From Microcaldota archaeon (GTDB lineage Archaea; B1Sed10-29; WALL01; WAMD01): 8,364 nt of DNA. The position numbers were made by a program, and so were the translations under genes. Shown piece after piece: positions 1 through 5,581 of this stretch (the first letter of the stretch is position 1; every line of letters begins with the position of its first letter). Where the stretch lies: contig JALWQZ010000012.1 in NCBI GenBank assembly GCA_027077895.1, positions 1 through 8,364 of the forward strand, given 5' to 3'. The notes beneath the pieces are model-generated. The model saw nothing but the letters and a program-made list of their open reading frames with translations, made no database searches and was not told the origin of the DNA.

Positions 1-761
1 ATATATCATCTGACAATCTTGACTTCTTTGACGAGGCAAAGAAGGATTTATTGACGGCTGCAGGATACGAAACAAACAAAGTAGTGGCTGGGCAGTTGAG
101 GGATCTAGCAAACAAGATGTCCGGATACAAAGAGTCAATAGCGAAGAAGGCGTTGGCGGTTTCGGACCTGCAGAATAATTCTAGTAACAAATGCAGTTCC
201 ACGTTCCTTGGTCAGTACTCCCAAGAAACTGGCATACCGCAGGACGTCCTATTCTCATTAACTAGTATCTCAAACCAGCCGACTGACGATGATCTAATAG
301 GCTTCATAAATAAGGTGAAGTCTGGGTATTACGACCAGTACCTGCCTAGTTTGAAGTCAGATAAATTCTGTGGTGCCAGCCTTTACTTTGCGAGGGCAAT
401 TGAGATGGCAAGGAATTTGACCAATCCAGCGAAATCAAATAGGGCCGTCGCAGTCCTGAAGGTCGAGGATCCCACTCATCCGCTTATTCAGGGGATTTCC
501 CAGTCTATTGACCTAGTTGACAGGTATGGGAATCCAGTTCCGTTTGTCCTAGTGGCCACTGGTGCGGGATACACACATGTTGTTGCTAGTTTGGAAATAA
601 CACCAGCGTACAAGGGAGAGAGGTTGTGGCCAGCCATAACCGTCAGGGATCCAAAGTATGGGACGCATGTGTTCGGCAGGGGTGTTGTTGTTTACTACGC
701 CTTCCCGCCAGAAATAAGCCCAGTGTTGATGAATGACCTAGTGAAGTTTATCCTCTATTGA
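1..761 (+). CDS. 5'-truncated protein, C-terminal part with possible papain/C39-like Cys-His-Asp arrangement
   Basis: The reading frame (codons from position 3) is open to the left edge, so the gene starts outside the window. The TTG at 51 is only an internal Leu codon. Residues below count from that TTG. The first 45 or so residues are charged and helical. From about residue 46 a globular region follows, with a short motif FCGAS (Cys107), then YTHVV (His176) and TVRDPKYG (Asp200). In C39-like and related papain-fold hydrolases the catalytic Cys sits in a CG-x-[AS] motif, and a His on a strand and a later Asp in a DP-x-x-G turn complete the triad. The order and spacing here fit that pattern. 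The oxyanion Gln normally about six residues before the Cys is not at the usual place (nearest is Gln96), so the assignment is tentative and could be coincidental. I do not recognise a named family. The gene ends 9 bp from the convergent gene at 771-1205. Confidence 0.75.
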   Translation, partial: ISSDNLDFFDEAKKDLLTAAGYETNKVVAGQLRDLANKMSGYKESIAKKALAVSDLQNNSSNKCSSTFLGQYSQETGIPQDVLFSLTSISNQPTDDDLIGFINKVKSGYYDQYLPSLKSDKFCGASLYFARAIEMARNLTNPAKSNRAVAVLKVEDPTHPLIQGISQSIDLVDRYGNPVPFVLVATGAGYTHVVASLEITPAYKGERLWPAITVRDPKYGTHVFGRGVVVYYAFPPEISPVLMNDLVKFILY

Positions 762-770
762 GTTGCTCTT

Positions 771-1205
771 TCATAACCCTAATCTTTCCATTTCTTTTTT
801 CTCCTCTTCTTTCTCTTTTAGTTCCTTTTTCAGTTTCATTATTATGGAGTATATCCTGCCCTGCTGCTCGTAGTAGTTCATTAGTCTCCTCAGTTTCTCT
901 GCTCTTGAGATATTTTCCATTTCAGTCACTTGTAGTTTGCTCCTCTCACTATCGTACCATCTGTCTATTATGTACTTTTCTTCCTTTGGAGTCGTGGCTC
1001 CCAACTTTTTTGCTATGTCCCTCACCAGATGGACGCTTAAGTTTTCGTATTTGTCTAGTGCACCTTCACGTTCTAGTCTGAATAGATAGTATGAAATAAG
1101 CATTAATTTTTCTTCAGGATCTAGGGATGTGATTTCTCGTAGTGAGTACCCCTTGTCTTCTTTTGATTCTTCGACCTTTGACAGCCCCATTCTCTCCCGG
1201 ACCAT
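771..1205 (-). CDS. small charged coiled-coil-like protein of unknown function
   Basis: A 144-residue product that I do not recognise. It is rich in Lys, Glu and Arg and has no signal peptide or membrane segment, so it is probably cytosolic. Residues 28-60 look helical, with the stretch EEKLMLISYYLFRLEREG. Residues 60-90 contain a short hydrophilic region with an RDIAKKLG helix. The last 45 residues are a heptad-like coiled coil that ends in a run of Lys and Glu. The ATG at 1205 is chosen as the first Met in frame. A second Met six codons on (MGLSKVEE) is possible, but the GGGAG before it lies too close to be a good ribosome site. The overlapping forward frame at 758-1081 is Ser/Leu/Phe/Cys-rich and looks like a shadow of this gene's Lys/Glu-rich sequence. 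The gene has its own AT-rich upstream region shared with the divergent gene at 1319. Confidence 0.7.
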   Translation of the reverse strand: MVRERMGLSKVEESKEDKGYSLREITSLDPEEKLMLISYYLFRLEREGALDKYENLSVHLVRDIAKKLGATTPKEEKYIIDRWYDSERSKLQVTEMENISRAEKLRRLMNYYEQQGRIYSIIMKLKKELKEKEEEKKEMERLGL

Positions 1206-1318
1206 ATTTGCAATCTCATGCCTGTTTTTTCTTACTTTAGCATTTGCTATGCAATAACATAATGGTTTGATGCTTTAAAAACCAGTTGGAATTTTAATCA
1301 GGTGTGAGTTAATATCTT
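1206..1318. promoter_or_regulatory. divergent intergenic promoter region
   Basis: This 113 bp gap separates two divergent genes. On the forward strand, CTTTAAAAACC (1273-1283) is TATA-like and lies about 40 bp before the ATG at 1319, followed by AGGTGTGAG (1300-1308) as a weak ribosome site. Read on the other strand, the same block gives TTTTTAAAG, which could serve the gene starting at 1205 with a leader of about 45 nt. A second AT-rich element, ATTTTAATC (1291-1299), is too close to 1319 to be a usual TATA box. The assignments rest on base composition and spacing only. Confidence 0.4.
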
Positions 1319-1798
1319 ATGCTTTGGATGACGCACGTATTGATTGGTTTGTTCTTTTATCTTGTGTTGTCTAGGTTTGGGGTTCTCCCAGTTAGCCTTT
1401 TGGGTGTGTTGTTTGTTTCGCTGGGTTCTGTTCTTCCGGACATAGACCATCCAAGGTCCTTTGTCAGTCACTTGTCTGCGTTTTTCAGGTTTGGATCTAA
1501 ACTAATCCACCTAGGAGGGCACAGGGGACCGATGCATACGATATGGGCAGTTTTGTTCTTGACATCCCTGGTTATTGCTATTACTAGGAGACTACCAATT
1601 TCCGCTCTTGTGGCGAGTTCTGCATTTGCCCTTGGCTACGTTGCTCACCTGATTGCTGACTCTTTCACTAGGTCTGGTGTTGCTTGGTTCTATCCAGTTG
1701 ACAGACACAGAATTAGTGGACCCATAAGGACAGGTGGTTTTATAGAAGTAGGGTTGTTCTTTGTGATGAGCGCAATGGTGTTAGTTCTTGTCCATTGA
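1319..1798 (+). CDS. YdjM/DUF457-family membrane-bound putative metal-dependent hydrolase
   Basis: A 159-residue integral membrane protein with about four hydrophobic segments (roughly residues 5-20, 22-40, 75-110 and 140-158). It carries the conserved polar motifs of the YdjM/DUF457 family (annotated as LexA-binding, inner-membrane-associated putative hydrolases): His6 near the N-terminus, GSVLPDIDHP (36-45), GHRGPMHT (67-74), and GYVAHLIADSFTRSGVAWFYP (106-126, with His110, Asp114 and Thr117). These His and Asp residues at the membrane face are presumed metal ligands. A phospholipid-phosphatase-like or other hydrolase role is suggested for the family, but the substrate is not established. 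The length is normal for short archaeal members. The ATG at 1319 is preferred over the Met four codons on because the weak GTGAG ribosome site (1304-1308) is spaced 10 nt from it. The stop codon lies one base before the 3' end of the convergent tRNA gene. Confidence 0.88.
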   Translation: MLWMTHVLIGLFFYLVLSRFGVLPVSLLGVLFVSLGSVLPDIDHPRSFVSHLSAFFRFGSKLIHLGGHRGPMHTIWAVLFLTSLVIAITRRLPISALVASSAFALGYVAHLIADSFTRSGVAWFYPVDRHRISGPIRTGGFIEVGLFFVMSAMVLVLVH

Positions 1799-1799
1799 G

Positions 1800-1883
1800 C
1801 GCTGGGGGAGGGATTCGAACCCTCGTGGCCTTTCGGCCACTGGCTCTCAAGGCCAGCGCACTACCTGGCTATGCGACCCCAGC
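1800..1883 (-). tRNA. tRNA-Ser (anticodon UGA)
   Basis: The reverse complement folds as a class II tRNA of 84 nt. The acceptor stem is GCTGGGG/CCCCAGC, the D-arm is GCA..TGC with AGG in the loop, and the anticodon stem CTGGC/GCCAG encloses the loop CTTGAGA, giving anticodon UGA (codon UCA). A long variable arm pairs TGGCC with GGCCA around a GAAA tetraloop. The T-arm is GAGGG-TTCGAAT-CCCTC. The discriminator base is G73, as expected for tRNA-Ser. CCA is not encoded and no intron is present. A tRNA-Leu reading is excluded by the anticodon. The gene is convergent with the membrane protein gene ending at 1798. Confidence 0.96.
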
Positions 1884-1910
1884 ATTGTCTCTATGATTTG
1901 GTTTCAACTC

Positions 1911-1925
1911 ATTTATATTTTTAAA
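1911..1925. promoter_or_regulatory. shared TATA-like block for tRNA-Ser (-) and the 1948 gene (+)
   Basis: The block ATTTATATTTTTAAA is TATA-like on both strands. On the forward strand its centre is about 30 bp before the ATG at 1948, so transcription would begin within a few bases of the start codon, giving a leaderless or near-leaderless mRNA. No convincing Shine-Dalgarno sequence lies before 1948. On the reverse strand TTTAAAAATATAAAT is about 30 bp before the mature 5' end of the tRNA at 1883. That spacing is right for an archaeal promoter on each side. Inferred from sequence and spacing only. Confidence 0.55.
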
Positions 1926-1947
1926 CTTCACCTGAGATACTTACGTT

Positions 1948-2817
1948 ATGCCAGTTAAAAAGTTTAAAATAAAAGGTCACCCTGAGGTTGATAGATTCTT
2001 TGACAAGAAGATTAAAGAGTGGGAGAAGAGATATGCAGATAGGGTGAAGATTAGGCCTGAAAATCACATTTATTTTAAAACGGTTGACACTCCGAGCGTT
2101 ACCAAATCTGAGACGGCGTCTGAGTTTATAGACCGAATAAAGGAAGCATTGAAGCCTCATTCTAGAATAATCACAGCCAGCGATGTGAGAAACACAATGG
2201 AGTTTATAAAGAAGATAGAGGAGATAAGGGATTGGGGGGAGGGCGCCAATGTAAAACCAGTAATTTGGATTGAGGATAAGGAGAAGGAGGTTCCTGCAGA
2301 CATTGACGAATTATTATCGAAATTTTTTAGGTGGGAGCCACTTTCTGATTCAGAGAGGAAGAAATTGATTGATTATCTTAACAGCGAGGTTATCTGGCCA
2401 TTTATATCTTATGAGAAGGGCGGGCGGCAGTATGTGGAACTTGTTCCCGGTGAACGCATACCGAAGGATGTTGTCCCTAAAGAGAAAGCGGCTGAGTGGT
2501 TACTAGACTTTTCTGAGAATAAAGACGCATTTTATAGTGTCCTTGACAGGTTACTAGGTGTTAAAGAGGTTGGTAGAGATGACCAGGACAGTTTGTATGA
2601 CGCATATTCACATGCATTGCGTGCAATAACCCTATACCGGTTTAGGGGTGCATTGTCTGATGAGCATTACAAACAGATACTGGGTATAATCCAAAAGAGA
2701 ATAGGAAAGTCAGGACTGGAGATTACGATTAGAGAATTAGAGAAACAAAAGGCTGATGCTGGACCAGAGTTTGCGCGTTTGGTTAGAAAGGCTGTTAGGC
2801 ATATAAATTCCAAGTAG
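1948..2817 (+). CDS. hypothetical soluble protein, 289 aa
   Basis: I do not recognise this protein. It is highly charged and has no signal peptide or membrane segment, so it is probably cytosolic. The N-terminal 45 residues are Lys-rich (start MPVKKFKIKGHPEVDRFFDKK, then a basic helix). Residues about 58-125 look alpha/beta, with short strands such as RIITASD and KPVIWIEDKE. Residues 125-155 and 175-215 are helical, and 145-175 includes PFISYEKGGRQYVELVPGE, which looks like a beta hairpin. The last 75 residues are helical and basic and end in RKAVRHINSK. No cysteine is present and no catalytic motif stands out. ATG at 1948 is chosen as the first start after the promoter block, with a probably leaderless transcript. 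The next gene has its own TATA-like element, so this one is probably transcribed alone. The overlapping reverse frame at 1921-2160 shows no features of a real gene. Confidence 0.85.
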   Translation: MPVKKFKIKGHPEVDRFFDKKIKEWEKRYADRVKIRPENHIYFKTVDTPSVTKSETASEFIDRIKEALKPHSRIITASDVRNTMEFIKKIEEIRDWGEGANVKPVIWIEDKEKEVPADIDELLSKFFRWEPLSDSERKKLIDYLNSEVIWPFISYEKGGRQYVELVPGERIPKDVVPKEKAAEWLLDFSENKDAFYSVLDRLLGVKEVGRDDQDSLYDAYSHALRAITLYRFRGALSDEHYKQILGIIQKRIGKSGLEITIRELEKQKADAGPEFARLVRKAVRHINSK

Positions 2818-2818
2818 T

Positions 2819-2841
2819 GTGCTTTAATATTTAAATAGCAC
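2819..2841. promoter_or_regulatory. TATA-like element inside a short inverted repeat before the enolase gene
   Basis: GTGCT (2819-2823) and AGCAC (2837-2841) form a 5-bp inverted repeat around the AT core TTAATATTTAAAT. The core is TATA-like and lies about 30-45 bp before the enolase ATG at 2871, placing transcription start near 2855. The repeat begins two bases after the stop of the upstream gene, so it could be an operator, a weak 3' hairpin for that gene, or chance. No clear T-tract follows, which argues against a strong terminator. Confidence 0.45.
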
Positions 2842-2870
2842 TTTCTCGTTAGGTTTCCGAGGCGTTGGAT

Positions 2871-4151
2871 ATGATAGATAGATATGAGATAGTGAAGGTG
2901 ACCGCTAGGCAGGTTTTAGATTCTAGGGGGAACCCAACGGTTGAATGTGAAGTTCACACTAAGGGAGGCGGATTTGGTAAGGCTATTGTCCCTAGTGGAA
3001 AGTCCAAGGGCAAGAATGAGGCTCTAGAACTAAGGGATGGAGGCCTAGACTGGAAGGGAATGGGAGTTACGAAGGCAGTTTCAAATGTTAATGAGGTCAT
3101 ATCCAAAAAGATAATAGGCATGGATTCTAGAAATCAGGAAGAAATTGACTACACTATGATCTCACTGGATGGTACTGAAAATAAGTCAAGACTTGGCGCA
3201 AATGCGATATTGTCTGTTTCCCTGGCCGTGGCTGTGGCTGCTGCATCAACAAAGGGAGTTCCGTTGTATTCACATTTGAATGCATTGTTTGACAAGCCAG
3301 AGATGACTATGCCTGTTCCATTTTTGAATATAATAAATGGTGGAGAACACGCAGGGAACAAATTGTCTATTCAAGAATTCAAGATCGCACCTGTTGGAGC
3401 AAAGAGCTTTGGTGAAGCAATGAAGATGGCATCTGAGGTTTATCATGAATTGAAGAACGTTATTACCGAGAGGTATGGAAGGAAGGCTATTAATGTAGGG
3501 GATGAAGGGGGATTTGCACCTCCAATATCTAAGACCCGAGATGCGCTGGATCTTATAATGGAATCTATTCATAGAGAGGGATACGAAAAGGAGATTAGAT
3601 TGTCCCTAGACTCTGCTGCGAACTATTTTTGGACTGGAAAGTACTACAAGATAGATGGTAAGCGTATGAAGGGAGATAAACTTCTAGACTATTATATGGG
3701 CATCCTTGATGAGTATCCTATAATAAACTGGGAGGACCCCTTCTGCGAATCTGATTTTGAGCACTTTGCTAGGATGACTGAGTTGGTTGGCAAGGAGATC
3801 CAGATAACAGGGGATGACATCTTTGTCACAAACCCAAGGTTGATCCAAGACGGAATCAGCAAGAAACTAGCAAATGCAGTTCTTCTTAAAGTAAACCAGA
3901 TCGGCACGTTAACCGAAGCAATGAGGGCGGCTAAACTGGCGTACAGTAATGGTTGGTATGTTATGGTTTCACATAGATCAGGGGAAACTGAGGATACGTT
4001 TATATCTGACCTTGCAGTTGCAATATCATCAGGCGAGATAAAATCAGGTGCACCGGCTAGGGGTGAGAGAACGGCGAAGTATAACCGATTGCTCAGGATA
4101 GAGGAGGAATCTGGATTTAATTACGCTGGGAAAAGGTGGGAATTGAAATGA
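2871..4151 (+). CDS. eno: enolase (phosphopyruvate hydratase)
   Basis: Cytosolic enolase interconverting 2-phosphoglycerate and phosphoenolpyruvate with Mg2+. At 426 residues it is of normal full length. In the ATG numbering the expected residues are visible: His160 in NGGEHAGN, Glu169 in IQEFKIAP, Glu212 in GDEGGFAPP, metal ligands Asp247 (LSLDSA), Glu288 (INWEDPF) and Asp315 (ITGDDIF), Lys340 in LLKVNQIGT as catalytic base, the HRSGETED loop at 368-375, and Lys391. The N-terminal signature RQVLDSRGNPTVE is intact. The usual PSGASTG loop is PSGKSKG here. The ATG at 2871 is chosen because GAGG at 2859-2862 is spaced 8 nt from it; the TTG two codons earlier is too close to that site. The last codons overlap the phosphoglycerate mutase gene by ATGA, so the two are co-translated. 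Confidence 0.97.
   Translation: MIDRYEIVKVTARQVLDSRGNPTVECEVHTKGGGFGKAIVPSGKSKGKNEALELRDGGLDWKGMGVTKAVSNVNEVISKKIIGMDSRNQEEIDYTMISLDGTENKSRLGANAILSVSLAVAVAAASTKGVPLYSHLNALFDKPEMTMPVPFLNIINGGEHAGNKLSIQEFKIAPVGAKSFGEAMKMASEVYHELKNVITERYGRKAINVGDEGGFAPPISKTRDALDLIMESIHREGYEKEIRLSLDSAANYFWTGKYYKIDGKRMKGDKLLDYYMGILDEYPIINWEDPFCESDFEHFARMTELVGKEIQITGDDIFVTNPRLIQDGISKKLANAVLLKVNQIGTLTEAMRAAKLAYSNGWYVMVSHRSGETEDTFISDLAVAISSGEIKSGAPARGERTAKYNRLLRIEEESGFNYAGKRWELK
4134..4140 (+). promoter_or_regulatory. ribosome binding site deciding the mutase start
   Basis: AGGTGGG sits inside the last codons of the enolase gene, 7 nt before the ATG at 4148. It is a strong Shine-Dalgarno match and supports the ATG with its ATGA overlap rather than the in-frame GTG at 4136, which lies inside the site itself. 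Confidence 0.7.
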
Positions 4152-5566
4152 AGGATAGAATCGTCCTTGTAATCCTAGATGGTTGGGGCTATAGGGAACA
4201 AGAGGAATGGAATGCTGTTTATGAAGCAAACACTAAGAATATAGACAAGTATACCTCAAAGTACCCTTCCACTTTGCTATCTGCTAGTGGGGCATCTGTT
4301 GGGCTTCCCGAGGGAACGGCTGGTTTTTGTGAATTATCCTACTATCTATTTGGTGTGGGCAAGAAAATGGTTTGGGACAATCAGAAGATAATGAAAGAAA
4401 TTGATAAGGGCAGTTTTAGGAAAAAAATTGAACCTATCCTGAAATCGTCTAGACGTGTTCATGTGTTCGCGCCACTCACAGAGAATGGGATATACTCACA
4501 TGTTGCAATGTTGAAGGATATACTTGGCTTGGCTAAGTCAAAAAGGAAAAGACTTTTTGTCCATTTGATACTTGAGGGGAGGGAATCTGGCCTCCACTCA
4601 GCCTATGATCTATTCCAAAGGTGGAAGGATGACGCACTCGTAAATAACCTTGCAAGCATAGTAGGTTCTAGATATGTTCTGAACAGGAATGTTAGTTCTT
4701 TGATTGATGAATACCTATCATCACTTGCAAATCCCCAAGAAATATTCCCATCTTTTGTTTCTGCATTGATGACTGGTTATGACGATGGCGAAAACGATTT
4801 CACAATGAAGCCTAGAGTGCTGACCCCAGATTTGGATCTTCTAGAAGGGGATACTGCATTGGTTTTGGGTTATAGGTCCAACAAGTGGGACTTGCTGTTA
4901 GAGTCCTTAATAAATGCTGGTTTAAATGTTTACATGATCTCCTACCCAAATAAATCCAACGTGAATGTTGTGTACAAAACAAGACCAACCAGTTCAGGTT
5001 TTATCAAATACATCGCATCCTCAAAGGGGAAAATAATGAAGATAGGGGAGACCGAGAAGGCAATGGACCTCACATATTTCTTTACAGGTGGCAATGACAT
5101 AGGTGATACGAGTATATTTCCATCTCCTGCGACTCTGGATTACTCAATAACTCCTGAGATGGCATCCTCCGAGATCACTGGTGAAGCATTGAAGACGGTT
5201 AAACTCAAGGAGTATGATCTCATTGTAGTTTCGTTTGCTGCTCCAGATGTTGTTGCTCATACAGGCAACTACGATGCTCTGTTGAAGGCGCTGGAAGTTG
5301 TTGATGATGGGGTTGGTAGGATAGTTAGGGCAGCACAGAAAGAGGGTTATGTGCCAATAATTACTGGTGATCATGGAAACGCGGAGGAGATGTATAGAGA
5401 GGGGAAGTTGTATCTGGGGCATACTACGAATCCAGTTCCATTCATACTCGCTAGCGATAAGTACAGAGGGGTAAAACTTAAAGAAGGAAGTCTAATTGAT
5501 GTTGCCCCAACGATGGCAAAGATAATGGGTAAAAGGGTTAAATTAGATGGCAAACCTCTGTTCTAA
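4148..5566 (+). CDS. divergent cofactor-independent phosphoglycerate mutase (nucleophile Ser replaced by Cys)
   Basis: A 472-residue member of the alkaline phosphatase superfamily most like iPGM (GpmI, usually about 510), which moves the phosphate between C3 and C2 of glycerate in glycolysis. Metal-site residues are all present: Asp11 (VILDGWG), Asp367 and His371 (PDVVAHTG), Asp408-His409 (TGDHGNAEEM) and His425 (GHTTNPVPF). Lys304 (GETEK) and SPATLDYSITPEM also match. The nucleophile motif, normally GNSEVGH after GLPEGQM, reads GFCELSY after GLPEGTA, so the Ser is Cys61 with no gap. Against the Geobacillus enzyme recalled from memory, His123 is Tyr116, Asp154 is Glu146, Arg185 is Ser174 and Arg264 is Lys246, while Arg191 and Arg261 are kept. 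The fold is secure and the operon with enolase supports a mutase role, but activity is uncertain. The gene ends 15 bp from the convergent surface protein gene. Confidence 0.85.
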   Translation: MKDRIVLVILDGWGYREQEEWNAVYEANTKNIDKYTSKYPSTLLSASGASVGLPEGTAGFCELSYYLFGVGKKMVWDNQKIMKEIDKGSFRKKIEPILKSSRRVHVFAPLTENGIYSHVAMLKDILGLAKSKRKRLFVHLILEGRESGLHSAYDLFQRWKDDALVNNLASIVGSRYVLNRNVSSLIDEYLSSLANPQEIFPSFVSALMTGYDDGENDFTMKPRVLTPDLDLLEGDTALVLGYRSNKWDLLLESLINAGLNVYMISYPNKSNVNVVYKTRPTSSGFIKYIASSKGKIMKIGETEKAMDLTYFFTGGNDIGDTSIFPSPATLDYSITPEMASSEITGEALKTVKLKEYDLIVVSFAAPDVVAHTGNYDALLKALEVVDDGVGRIVRAAQKEGYVPIITGDHGNAEEMYREGKLYLGHTTNPVPFILASDKYRGVKLKEGSLIDVAPTMAKIMGKRVKLDGKPLF

Positions 5567-5581
5567 AATCTGGTTCTAAAC

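Noticed and set aside
51..53. TTG as true start of the left-edge gene
   Set aside because: The frame is open to position 3 with sensible helical sequence (FFDEAKKDLL) before it, and no ribosome site precedes the TTG.
760..805. T-rich terminator after the left-edge gene
   Set aside because: The T/C-rich stretch is the coding sequence of the Lys/Glu-rich C-terminus of the convergent gene and cannot be told apart from a terminator.
758..1081. Forward reading frame of 107 codons
   Set aside because: It is antisense to the 771-1205 gene and its Ser/Leu/Phe/Cys-rich product is what the complement of a Lys/Glu-rich coding sequence gives.
1800..1950. Integrated element at the tRNA gene
   Set aside because: No integrase, and no second copy of the tRNA 3' end was seen in the window.
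2865..2867. TTG as start of enolase
   Set aside because: It is only two bases from the GAGG site, while the ATG at 2871 has a normal 8-nt spacing.
4136..4138. GTG as start of the phosphoglycerate mutase
   Set aside because: It lies inside the AGGTGGG ribosome site, and the family's N-terminus begins right before the VILDGWG strand, matching the ATG at 4148.
4330..4350. Formylglycine-type sulfatase or phosphonate hydrolase site
   Set aside because: The Cys is followed by ELSY, without the Pro/Ala and Arg of the C-x-[PA]-x-R motif, and the rest of the protein matches iPGM.
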